Origin: Anaerolineae bacterium
Lineage (GTDB): Bacteria > Chloroflexota > Anaerolineae > B4-G1
Length of the DNA stretch: 10,678 nt
Assembly: GCA_030612185.1 (NCBI GenBank)
Contig: JAUWOI010000103.1
Span: forward strand, 1 to 10,678
Direction: 5' to 3'
Shown here: piece after piece, positions 1-6,025 of the stretch
Layout of the letters: each line of letters starts with the position of its first letter
Numbering within the stretch: the first letter of the stretch is position 1
Program-made: the position numbers and the translations under genes
The notes under the pieces: generated by a model
Told to the model about the DNA's origin: nothing
What the model saw: only the letters and a program-made list of their open reading frames with translations
Database searches by the model: none

Positions 1-279
1 GGCCCTACCATCGGCCCCTGCTGCTACGAGGTGGGGCCAGAGATCGCGGTGGCGGTGGAGGCAGCCTGTCCACCTGGGGCTGGTGTGGTGCGCGACGGCG
101 ATGGGCGGCCCCACCTCGACTTGCCCGCTGCGGTGCAGGCCCAACTGCGCGCTGCCGGTGTGGAGCAGATTGAGGATGCCGGCTTGTGCACCGCCTGCCA
201 CGTGGATGAATTCTTCTCACACCGGGCTGAGCACGGACGTACGGGTCGCTTTGGGATAGTGATGGGGCTACTGGAATGA
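1..279 (+). CDS. pgeF: Peptidoglycan editing factor PgeF / YfiH-family (laccase-like domain), 3' end only
   Basis: The frame is open from the first base and ends in TGA at 277-279, leaving 92 C-terminal residues; the true start lies outside the window. The motif IGPCCYEVG is at visible residues 4-12 and the family's terminal signature FFSHRAEHGRTGRFG lies near the end, preceded by the CTACH segment. These match the C-terminal third of the YfiH/YlmD/PgeF family, formerly called polyphenol oxidases or laccases; members have been reported to act on purine nucleosides and to edit wrong residues in peptidoglycan precursors. The stop overlaps the next start (ATGA at 276-279), which implies translational coupling to the YggS gene. 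A GTG at 31 could be taken as a start by a gene finder, but the conserved motif lies upstream of it, so the gene is truncated by the window, not short. Confidence 0.93.
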   Translation, partial: GPTIGPCCYEVGPEIAVAVEAACPPGAGVVRDGDGRPHLDLPAAVQAQLRAAGVEQIEDAGLCTACHVDEFFSHRAEHGRTGRFGIVMGLLE

Positions 280-1019
280 CTGAAATCGCACGCAATCTGA
301 CACATGTTCAAGAGCGCATTGCCGAGGCTGCGCGACGGGCCGGGCGGGACCCCGCCGAGGTCACGTTGGTCGCTGTAGCCAAGACCTTTCCCCCTGAGGC
401 AGTCGTGGCCGCCTATCATGCTGGCGTGCGTCACTTCGGCGAAAATCGCGTCGAGGAGGGGGCGGCCAAGATTCCCGCCGTCCACGCCGTTATCACTGGC
501 CCTCGACCGGCCTGGCACATGGTGGGCCACGTGCAGAGCCGGAAAGCAGAGGCGGTTGTGGTGCACTTCGACTACGTCCACTCTGTAGATCGGCTCAAGA
601 TCGCGCGTCGGCTAAGCCGCTTTGCGCAGGAGGCCGGACGGACACTGCCGGTACTCCTGGAGTGCAACGTCTCCGGCGAAGAGACCAAGTTCGGGTTTGA
701 CCTGCGGGGTTGGGAGCACGACGAGGCGCGGCGAAGTGCTTTCTTCGCCGCCGTCGAGGAGATTCTGGCGCTGCCTGGGCTTTCGGTGCAGGGCCTGATG
801 ACGATGGCTCCCCTCGTCGCTGATCCAGAGACCGTGCGGCCGGTCTTTGCCAGCCTACGCGCCTTGCTCGACGCACTGCAAGAACGTCTCCCAGCGCATG
901 GCTGGCGTCACCTCTCAATGGGTATGACCGACGACTTTGAGGTCGCTATTGAGGAGGGGGCGACGCTGGTGCGGATTGGGCGCGCCATATTTGGTAAACG
1001 GGGAAAGGAAAGCCAATGA
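276..1019 (+). CDS. YggS/PLPBP family pyridoxal-phosphate homeostasis protein
   Basis: This 247-residue protein has the usual length for PLPBP (YggS, YlmE, human PROSC). These are single-domain fold-type III PLP proteins without known enzymatic activity that buffer PLP and influence amino-acid and vitamin B6 homeostasis in the cytoplasm. K36 in LVAVAKTFP is the PLP-binding lysine. HFGENRVEE (53-61), WHMVGHVQSRK (80-90), VHSVDRL (101-107), NVSGEETKFG (131-140), GLMTMAPL (173-180) and LSMGMTDDFEVAIEEG (213-228) followed by VRIGRAIFG (232-240) are the expected conserved blocks in order. The start ATG overlaps the PgeF stop and the stop overlaps the YggT start, both as ATGA, so the three are one translationally coupled operon. 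No strong Shine-Dalgarno precedes the ATG, consistent with coupling. Nothing is missing or broken. Confidence 0.96.
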   Translation: MTEIARNLTHVQERIAEAARRAGRDPAEVTLVAVAKTFPPEAVVAAYHAGVRHFGENRVEEGAAKIPAVHAVITGPRPAWHMVGHVQSRKAEAVVVHFDYVHSVDRLKIARRLSRFAQEAGRTLPVLLECNVSGEETKFGFDLRGWEHDEARRSAFFAAVEEILALPGLSVQGLMTMAPLVADPETVRPVFASLRALLDALQERLPAHGWRHLSMGMTDDFEVAIEEGATLVRIGRAIFGKRGKESQ

Positions 1020-1282
1020 ACGTCCTACTATTACGATTTGTAAACATAGTCTTCACCCTCTACCGTCTTGCCTTCATCGCCCGTGCGTTGTTGCCGTGGT
1101 TCAGAATCAGTTACTACCATCCGGCGATGCAGTTCTTGATTCGGGTTACCGAACCGGTATTGGCCCCCCTACGCCGCTACATCCCTCCTGTTGGTGGCGT
1201 GGACTTCACGCCTATGGTGGCTTTGCTCATCCTCTGGTTCGTGGAGCAATTGCTGCAGACATTAGTCGTGGCGCTGTTTTAG
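1016..1282 (+). CDS. YggT family small membrane protein
   Basis: This 88-residue protein is the size of a single YggT repeat. A hydrophobic segment at about residues 3-27 and a second at about 65-86 flank a loop carrying TEPVLAPLRRYIPPVGGVDFTP (45-66). That loop follows the family pattern in which an amphipathic proline-containing stretch precedes a (V/I)D(F/L)(S/T)P block before the second helix. YggT proteins are encoded beside PLPBP and cell-division genes in many bacteria, and some are linked to osmotic tolerance or division; the biochemical role is unsettled. The ATG overlaps the preceding stop (ATGA at 1016-1019), and AAAGGAA at about 1004-1010 is a usable ribosome binding site. The family call rests on length, topology and position in the conserved cluster. 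Confidence 0.88.
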   Translation: MNVLLLRFVNIVFTLYRLAFIARALLPWFRISYYHPAMQFLIRVTEPVLAPLRRYIPPVGGVDFTPMVALLILWFVEQLLQTLVVALF

Positions 1283-1296
1283 CGCCGGGGGCTGGA

Positions 1297-1590
1297 GTGG
1301 CGCTGCAGGTAAGCGAAGGAAAAGGTGGATGCATCTTCCGGGTGCGCGTTCTGCCTCGCAGCAGGCGGGATGAGGTGGCGGGGTCGCACGGAGACGCGCT
1401 CAAGATACGGCTGACGGCCCCACCGGTGAGGGGCAAGGCCAATCGTGCGCTGCGGGAATTCCTGGCCGATCAATTGGGCGTCTCAACGTTCGACGTCGAG
1501 ATTCTCACCGGTCACACATCGCGCCAGAAGCGTGTGTGCGTGATGGGTGTCTCCGCCGACGCTGTCTATGCCCTGTTGAGCGCGAAGTAA
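1297..1590 (+). CDS. DUF167 / YggU family protein
   Basis: The frame is open from much further upstream, but that part overlaps the YggT and YggS genes in another frame. The DUF167 homology begins near the GTG at 1297, which gives 97 residues, the normal size for the family. Recognisable features are the first strand FRVRVLPRSRRDEV (14-27), the signature APPVRGKANRALREFLAD (41-58), and VEILTGHTSRQKRV (67-80), equal to the family's PvxGkAN and iisGxxsrxK motifs. The fold is a small alpha/beta domain of unknown function, often encoded in the YggS-YggT neighbourhood as here. The start is tentative: GGAG touches the GTG directly, so the GGGGG at 1287-1291 would have to act as the Shine-Dalgarno. 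A 14-bp gap separates it from YggT. No terminator hairpin is visible before the convergent gene ends at 1629. Confidence 0.9.
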   Translation: MALQVSEGKGGCIFRVRVLPRSRRDEVAGSHGDALKIRLTAPPVRGKANRALREFLADQLGVSTFDVEILTGHTSRQKRVCVMGVSADAVYALLSAK

Positions 1591-1599
1591 CGCCTCGTT

Positions 1600-1640
1600 T
1601 ACTCATCATCTCTCATCTACCCGTCTACTCACTCACTCAC
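1600..1640. repeat. Degenerate simple-sequence tract between convergent genes
   Basis: The 38-bp gap between the convergent DUF167 and NACHT-HEAT genes and the first bases of the latter consist of degenerate CTCATC/TCTAC units ending in three and a half copies of ACTC (1627-1640). The minus-strand stop codon TGA (1629-1631) of the NACHT-HEAT gene is formed inside this tetranucleotide array, so a change in copy number would alter the C-terminal end of that protein. No hairpin with a T-run is present, so neither gene has an obvious intrinsic terminator here. Confidence 0.5.
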
Positions 1641-4112
1641 CTGCTCAATCCTCAAATCATACCGCCTGCCGATTTCGGCCAATGCCTCCAGCGCTGCGCC
1701 CGTGACAGCCGGATCGGGGTCAGTCAGCGCGGTTCGCAGTGGCTCGACGTCGTCGGGGCGACCAACCTGAACCAGTATCTGTGCTGCGGCTAGACGAATC
1801 GATGCCTCACCTTCACTCAATGCACGCCAGAGCATCTGCCGCGCCGCATCGCCCACTCCCATCCCTGTGCCCTGAGTCGCTGCCCACGAGATGAGCCAGG
1901 GCAAGCGTTCGATCTTGGGCGGAGGCGCGACACCGGGATATTTCTCCTGTTCTTCTATCTCCGCCAGTGCCATTGATGCTCCCGATCGCACGATCCACTG
2001 GTCGTCCTCCCGTGCTGTTTTCTCCAGCAGATCCCGCGCCCCGGCTTCTGCCAGTCCAAAGACTGCCGCTCGCCGGATCATCACGTCCTCCGACTCGACT
2101 GCCTCGCGTAGGAAGGCTATGCCCTCTTCTCCACATTCAGCCAAGACTTCGGCCGCCACCGGCCTGAGCGTCTCATCTCCCTCCAGCAGCACCCGTTCCA
2201 GGAGCCGTGTTGCAGCGTCAATGCTCAGGTACGCCAGGCCACGCACAGCCGCCTGGCGCACGGCGGGATCCTCGTCACTCAGCGCGGCCTCAATGTCTGG
2301 CAAGTCTGACTCGCCCGCGATTCTGGCCAGTCCAAGAACAGCGGCAGTGCGCACTTCTTCGTTCGGATGCTGTAGCGCCTGCTTGAAGAGGTAGGTGACG
2401 CCAGGTATACCGGTCGCCGCCAGTGCCTCTGCCAACGCTCGCCGGGTTATGACCGGCTGGCCGGGCTGCAGAAAACCGCGTGCCAACATCGCCATCGCTC
2501 CATCGCGCCAGGTCGCACCCTCTGGAGCCACGTTGATCCAGGAACTGAGAGTGCAGAGGCGTGTGTGGAACATATCGTCAGGGCTGCCCATCCACGCTGT
2601 GACCAATGGGCCCATGTCGCCGAGTTCGACGTAGAAGCGCAGCACGTCGGCCCAACGAGGGTCATCCAGCCGCTCAACTAGGCTGGCAGGAGCGACGGCA
2701 CCCATTTGGCGTGCTGCCAGGTACGCCTGCCAGAGCGGGTGAACGAAAGCATAACGATTGGTCCCCGCTGGGTGAAGCAAGCCACGCTCACCGGTCAGCG
2801 CGCGGAACACGTGGGCGACCGCTCTTGCCGGACGTTCCTCGGGTGGGGGAAGCGCGGTCTCGATTGCCGCCTCGATCTCCTCGCGGCTAGCCGTTGCACG
2901 TTCCTCCTGGTGGAGTTCCAATGCCACCTGTCCCAAGGTCACCCGGCAAGCCGCCGACAACCAGGCTTTCTTTTCCTGCTCCTGCCACAGCAGCAAGTCC
3001 AACGTCTGCTCGAACAGGTCTACCCGTTTAGCCGGCGACTGTCCGTCCGAGAGATGCACGAACGCCCGCAGTGCCAATTCCAATGGGGATGAGCCCGCTC
3101 GCGCTGCATGCCACAGTTTGGCGGCCAACTCGCGGAGGACAACAGTGGGGGACTCGTCAGCCGGAGCGCAGACCTCCACCCACTGCCTCGCGAATGTCTC
3201 CACCTGCTCGACGTCCCACCACGATGCCAGGGTTAGAGGAACGAAGCCAGCCTCAGTCAGAGGTGCATACCCCCTCATCCCCGCGCTGACTAGCCACAGG
3301 TTGCCTGGCAGAGCAGCGACCAGATCGGCCAGCCACGCTGCTGCCCGCTGGCGCTGCTGCGGCAACAGTTCATCCCATCCATCGGCCAGCACGATAGATT
3401 GCCCGGCTTCCAGGCGTTGACGCAGGGGACGCCCCAGCCTGCTGCTACCCCCGGCAGCAGCCAGTGCTGCCATGGTAAGCCTTTCCACCTCATCGCCCTT
3501 CTGTGCGCCTTGTTCACCTTGTTCTCCCTCGTGGTCTATCTCGTCCCAGTCCATCGCCGGCAGCGGCACGTAGAGCGGCAGTCGTCCCTGGGGCAGTCCC
3601 AGTGTGGTGCCTGTTTCAGTGGGGCGGGCGCACACGAATGCTAGATGGGCCAGCAGTGTCGTTCGCCCTGCCCCGGGAGTGCCGAGGATCGCCAACTGAG
3701 GGTGCCCCTCCAGAATCCGGTGTGGCGGCAAGAACCGAGGAGCCAGGGGCACAGTCTCAATCTCCGAGGTGGATTGGGGAAGAGGCGTGGGCGGGAGCAA
3801 TTTGGGCTCGACGAAGACAGCGTCCAGCGGAGCCACGTGCGCCGGTACGGTGAGGGAACGCGCTCGCCTGGCGACTAGTTCGCGGTAGTGGTCCTCGGCG
3901 CTGGCTTGCAGGCGACGGTGCAACCGGACCAGCGGCCCCACCACGGTTTCCCAACCCAGGCGCAGCGCATCACGAAAGCGGTAAGCCAACCAGGCCAGCA
4001 GAAGAGCCACTGCCGCGCCGACCAGCGCTGACCATGTGTCAAACTGCCAGGATTGGGGGGCCGAAGCAGGCCCCGGCAGATAGCGGACGGTGGAGTAGGC
4101 GATACAGAGCAT
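1629..4112 (-). CDS. Membrane-anchored NACHT-domain NTPase with C-terminal HEAT repeats
   Basis: The protein has 827 residues. An N-terminal hydrophobic segment (about 28-46) is followed by a basic stretch and a pre-NACHT linker (about 75-110). The NTPase domain has Walker A GTPGAGRTT (144-152) and a NACHT-type Walker B VLADGWDELL (241-250), where the DGWDE pattern is characteristic of NACHT, not of AP-ATPases. YAFVHPLWQAYLAAR (454-468) matches the end-of-NACHT signature usually written F-H-x-x-x-x-EYLAA. From about 571 to 815 there are roughly seven HEAT-like helical pairs, with repeating DPAVRQAAVRGLA-type units, interrupted by a proline-containing insert (about 720-755). The family consists of STAND signal-transduction NTPases that oligomerise on sensing a ligand, with the repeats usually acting as sensor. 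The start is supported by GGGAG six nt before the ATG. It follows the response regulator gene by 22 bp and is probably co-transcribed. There is no recognised enzymatic effector; the N-terminal helix may be an anchor or a membrane-acting effector. Function is unknown; immune and signalling roles are both possible. Confidence 0.9.
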   Translation of the reverse strand: MLCIAYSTVRYLPGPASAPQSWQFDTWSALVGAAVALLLAWLAYRFRDALRLGWETVVGPLVRLHRRLQASAEDHYRELVARRARSLTVPAHVAPLDAVFVEPKLLPPTPLPQSTSEIETVPLAPRFLPPHRILEGHPQLAILGTPGAGRTTLLAHLAFVCARPTETGTTLGLPQGRLPLYVPLPAMDWDEIDHEGEQGEQGAQKGDEVERLTMAALAAAGGSSRLGRPLRQRLEAGQSIVLADGWDELLPQQRQRAAAWLADLVAALPGNLWLVSAGMRGYAPLTEAGFVPLTLASWWDVEQVETFARQWVEVCAPADESPTVVLRELAAKLWHAARAGSSPLELALRAFVHLSDGQSPAKRVDLFEQTLDLLLWQEQEKKAWLSAACRVTLGQVALELHQEERATASREEIEAAIETALPPPEERPARAVAHVFRALTGERGLLHPAGTNRYAFVHPLWQAYLAARQMGAVAPASLVERLDDPRWADVLRFYVELGDMGPLVTAWMGSPDDMFHTRLCTLSSWINVAPEGATWRDGAMAMLARGFLQPGQPVITRRALAEALAATGIPGVTYLFKQALQHPNEEVRTAAVLGLARIAGESDLPDIEAALSDEDPAVRQAAVRGLAYLSIDAATRLLERVLLEGDETLRPVAAEVLAECGEEGIAFLREAVESEDVMIRRAAVFGLAEAGARDLLEKTAREDDQWIVRSGASMALAEIEEQEKYPGVAPPPKIERLPWLISWAATQGTGMGVGDAARQMLWRALSEGEASIRLAAAQILVQVGRPDDVEPLRTALTDPDPAVTGAALEALAEIGRRYDLRIEQVSE

Positions 4113-4134
4113 TGACTGCTCCCAGTGATAATGT

Positions 4135-4830
4135 CTACACTGTTTGCTGAGGCGCGACCAACCGGTACCCGGCCCCCCGCTCGGTGAGGATAAGCGTGGG
4201 ATGGGAAGGATCAGTCTCGATCTTTTGGCGCAGATACCAGATGTACAACTTCAGGTACTGACGCCGATCCTCGTATTGCTGTCCCCAGACACGGCGCAGG
4301 AGCGTTGTGTGTGAGACCACGTGTCCGGCCTCTTGAACGAGTGCCGCCAGCAGTTTGTACTCTAACGGTGTGAGGAAGACGCGCTCTCCATTCACTTTGA
4401 CAGAGTGCGTCTCCAGGTCTACGTAGAGCCGTTCATTCTCATACGTCGCCTTCTGGGATGCAGTACGCCGCGCCCGGTGCAGAGCAGCCTTGACGCGCGT
4501 GAGGAGTTCCTTGTAACTGAAAGGTTTGATGATGTAGTCGTCGGCGCCCAATTCGAGGCCACGGGCCACGTCACGTTCGGATCCCAGCGCGGTGGTGAAG
4601 ATGATTGGGGTATCGGTGATTTCTTGTAGGCGCTCGCAGACGGCCCAGCCGTGCATATCGGGCAAGAGAATATCGAGCAGGATCAGATCCGGTTTCGAGT
4701 TGTGGACCTCCTGTAATCCGCTCTGCCCATCTCGACAGACTGTGACATTATAGGCAGCACGTTCTAATTGGAGACGCATCAGGCGTGCCAAAGCATCATC
4801 ATCTTCGATAACCAGGATTTGCTCTTCCAC
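4135..4830 (-). CDS. OmpR/KdpE-like response regulator (receiver plus winged helix)
   Basis: The start chosen is GTG at 4830, preceded by GGAGGG with 5-nt spacing, giving 231 residues; an ATG at 4902 would add 24 residues with no family match and no ribosome binding site. The receiver domain (about 4-120) has the acidic pocket E9-D10-D11, phospho-acceptor D53 in LILLDILLPDMHGW, T80 and K102 in IIKPF. The C-terminal winged-helix DNA-binding domain (about 135-228) has LTPLEYKLLAALVQ (153-166), LLRRVWG, YLKLYIWYLRQKIE (192-205) and ERGAGYRL (217-224). The YLKLYIWYLRQKIE block is close to that of KdpE. No sensor kinase is encoded in the window, so it is an orphan here or its partner is elsewhere. 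The next gene downstream is the TM-NACHT-HEAT protein, an unusual partner. The long untranslated leader with an inverted repeat suggests regulation after initiation. Confidence 0.94.
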   Translation of the reverse strand: MEEQILVIEDDDALARLMRLQLERAAYNVTVCRDGQSGLQEVHNSKPDLILLDILLPDMHGWAVCERLQEITDTPIIFTTALGSERDVARGLELGADDYIIKPFSYKELLTRVKAALHRARRTASQKATYENERLYVDLETHSVKVNGERVFLTPLEYKLLAALVQEAGHVVSHTTLLRRVWGQQYEDRRQYLKLYIWYLRQKIETDPSHPTLILTERGAGYRLVAPQQTV

Positions 4831-4897
4831 GATCTCCCTCCATGCCCGAGAGCCAGCCGTATCTCTTCCGAATCTTCCAAGGAGGCTACTACTCAGG

Positions 4898-4985
4898 TGC
4901 AACGCACTTTGCTACAAATTTGCCTGTTCTACGGTGCAATCTACTGGATGAAATCGCTGAAATGGCAAGAAACAAGTGCGTTGCA
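4898..4985. repeat. 12-bp perfect inverted repeat in response-regulator leader
   Basis: TGCAACGCACTT at 4898-4909 is exactly repeated in inverse orientation at 4974-4985 (AAGTGCGTTGCA), with 64 bp between. Each arm also contains a short dyad, GTGC-nnn-GCAC at 4897-4907 and GTGC-nnn-GCAT at 4976-4986, so the two sites could be paired operators for a dimeric regulator. In the minus-strand transcript the arms could pair into a long-range stem 70-150 nt upstream of the response regulator start. No target-site duplication flanks the arms, so a miniature transposon is less likely. Only the repeat itself is certain. Confidence 0.6.
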
Positions 4986-5041
4986 TCTTATGGCTGAGCA
5001 GTTACCCAAGGAGCCAAACGTTGGTTGAGACCCCCGTCTAT

Positions 5042-5069
5042 ATGATAGTCAGATTGGCGCGAATGTCAA
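5042..5069 (-). promoter_or_regulatory. Putative sigma70-type promoter of the response regulator operon
   Basis: Read on the minus strand, a perfect -35 TTGACA (5064-5069) is followed after 16 bp by TATCAT (5042-5047); an overlapping TCATAT at 18 bp is an alternative -10. Transcription would start near 5034 and give a leader of about 200 nt before the GTG at 4830. It diverges from the plus-strand promoter at 5105-5133. Confidence 0.55.
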
Positions 5070-5090
5070 CTGCGCCAGGACGCGCAATTG
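5067..5090. promoter_or_regulatory. Near-palindromic operator candidate between divergent promoters
   Basis: Two 9-bp arms, CAACTGCGC (5067-5075) and GCGCAATTG (5082-5090), are inversely complementary except for one position, around a 6-bp centre. The element overlaps the -35 of the minus-strand response regulator promoter and lies just upstream of the -35 of the plus-strand promoter, a position suited to a regulator acting on both transcripts. The protein that binds it is unknown; the response regulator itself is a candidate by proximity only. Confidence 0.45.
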
Positions 5091-5104
5091 GTACATTTAT
5101 ACTA

Positions 5105-5133
5105 TTGACTATAGGCCACTTATGCGCTAGAAT
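5105..5133 (+). promoter_or_regulatory. Strong sigma70-like promoter of a putative small RNA
   Basis: TTGACT (5105-5110), a 17-bp spacer and TAGAAT (5128-5133) are five-of-six matches to each consensus hexamer with optimal spacing. Initiation is expected near 5139-5141. No convincing protein gene follows on the plus strand; the terminator at 5211-5251 comes first. Confidence 0.65.
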
Positions 5134-5139
5134 AAGAAC

Positions 5140-5251
5140 AATGTGGGGGACGGGTTCCCGCCCCCCCGAAACCCACATTAAGGGTTGTTTGTGGTTACCC
5201 TCCTTTCGCAGACCGCGACCTCCTCTTTATTGAGGGGGTCGTGGCCTTTTT
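5140..5251 (+). ncRNA. Putative free-standing small RNA, about 112 nt
   Basis: The segment lies between a near-consensus promoter and a strong intrinsic terminator, in an intergenic region whose flanking genes are both on the other strand. The 5' end can form a perfect 8-bp stem, AATGTGGG (5140-5147) with CCCACATT (5172-5179), enclosing a GC-rich inner hairpin around 5151-5160. A second weak stem joins AGGGT (5181-5185) to ACCCT (5197-5201). Most of CCTCCTTTCGCA (5199-5210) is left unpaired before the terminator hairpin; CCTCCTTTC is identical to the anti-Shine-Dalgarno tail of bacterial 16S rRNA, and another C-run is at 5161-5167. It shows none of the signature motifs of 4.5S/SRP RNA, tmRNA or RNase P that I know, and its ends do not pair as in 6S RNA. 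A regulatory RNA that targets ribosome binding sites is an inference. A 30-codon ATG frame (5141-5233) starting at the predicted transcript end is an alternative reading. Confidence 0.55.
5211..5251 (+). terminator. Intrinsic terminator (plus strand)
   Basis: A 15-position stem (5211-5225 with 5232-5246) contains two G-T wobbles and one A-C mismatch, closes a TTTATT loop, and is directly followed by TTTTT (5247-5251). There is no matching T-run on the minus strand, so it acts in the plus direction and ends the putative small RNA, not the facing DUF164 gene whose stop is at 5263. Confidence 0.8.
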
Positions 5252-5262
5252 GCTGTAAGCCA

Positions 5263-5961
5263 TCAGGTACGTACAACTAAACGTTCACAGTTGTTGCAGT
5301 AGGTCAGTGTTCCCTGCCGCAACTGCCATTTCAGGCTCGGCGATATAGCGACGCCGCATCCGCCACAGGCACCATCGCGCATCTGGACCACAGCCAGCCC
5401 ACCCTTCCTGCGCCGCAGAGCCTGGTAGGCGGCCAAGTCGCCGGTCTCAATGCCGGACAGCAGTGCTGTTCGTGCCTGCTCAATTTCTGCTAGCCTTCCC
5501 TGCAACACCTCCCGTTCGGCCATCAGATCCGCTTGCTGGGCCGACCAGCGGGCCTGTGTCTCGTCAAGATGCACTTGAGCCTGAGCGCGCGTGGTCTCCG
5601 CCTCCTCCCGCTCGATCATTGCCTCCAGCAGATCATCCTCCAGTTTTTGCCGTCGCTTTTTGAGCGAGGCAATTTTTGCTTGCAGGTCTGCCAGTTCTTT
5701 GGGATTCTTGATCGCACCACTATAGAGTCGTTGCTCAGAGCGCGCGATTTTGTTCGAGAGCCCTTGTATCTCCAGTTCCAGGTCGCGTTGCCGGAGCGCC
5801 CATTTTTGGGTCAGCGATTGTGCGTTCTCCAGTGCCCGGCGTGCCAGCCGTAGCGGTTCGCTCTCTCCTGATGCAGCCTCTATTTCCGCCAGGTGATGCT
5901 GCTTCGCGTCCCGCTCGCTATCCAGGCATTGCAGGCGATAGAGGTCCGCTCCCTTCGTCAT
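5263..5961 (-). CDS. Coiled-coil protein with C4-type zinc ribbon (DUF164 / COG1579)
   Basis: ATG at 5961 is chosen because AGGAGGG lies five nt upstream; the frame is open for 31 more codons, but these cross the terminator hairpin and show no homology. The 232-residue product begins with a charged, heptad-rich coiled coil (about 5-170) that contains the family's conserved SGAIKNPKELADLQ block (81-94). It ends in a zinc ribbon with C199-GG-C202 and C222-NN-C225. Family members include Helicobacter HP0958/FlgZ, which links flagellar regulation and RNA binding, and the family is widespread in bacteria without flagella; the general role is unclear, with nucleic acid or protein binding suggested. 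It is probably cytoplasmic, with no signal peptide or TM segment. It appears monocistronic, with its own promoter (6026-6054) and a terminator-like hairpin in its leader. Confidence 0.9.
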   Translation of the reverse strand: MTKGADLYRLQCLDSERDAKQHHLAEIEAASGESEPLRLARRALENAQSLTQKWALRQRDLELEIQGLSNKIARSEQRLYSGAIKNPKELADLQAKIASLKKRRQKLEDDLLEAMIEREEAETTRAQAQVHLDETQARWSAQQADLMAEREVLQGRLAEIEQARTALLSGIETGDLAAYQALRRRKGGLAVVQMRDGACGGCGVAISPSLKWQLRQGTLTYCNNCERLVVRT

Positions 5962-5984
5962 CACTACCCTCCTGATCACAGAAC

Positions 5985-6016
5985 AAAAAGAGCCTGATGC
6001 CAGTGGCATCAGGCTC
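5985..6016 (-). terminator. Perfect intrinsic terminator in the leader of the DUF164 gene
   Basis: GAGCCTGATGCC and its exact complement form a 12-bp perfect stem (5990-6001 with 6005-6016) with a 3-nt loop, followed on the minus strand by TTTTT (5989-5985) and then GTTC. It can terminate the lgt transcript, 113 bp past the lgt stop. The DUF164 ribosome binding site follows about a dozen nt later with no room for a promoter, so DUF164 transcripts starting at the promoter at 6026-6054 must read through it. An attenuator is therefore plausible. Confidence 0.85.
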
Positions 6017-6025
6017 CCCGAGCAG

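Noticed and set aside
937..1296. Long upstream extension of the DUF167 reading frame
   Set aside because: It overlaps the YggS and YggT genes in another frame, has no DUF167 homology, and the family domain begins at about 1297.
1891..3878. Several plus-strand open frames opposite the NACHT-HEAT gene
   Set aside because: They are low-complexity Ser/Arg/Pro-rich shadows of a GC-rich gene whose minus-strand product has clear NACHT and HEAT motifs.
4831..4902. Longer start of the response regulator at the ATG at 4902
   Set aside because: The additional 24 residues do not resemble a receiver domain, cover one arm of the inverted repeat, and lack a ribosome binding site; GGAGGG supports GTG at 4830.
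4898..4985. Miniature transposon with 12-bp terminal inverted repeats
   Set aside because: No flanking target duplication is visible, and the element is only 88 bp with a unique-looking centre; a regulatory inverted repeat explains it better.
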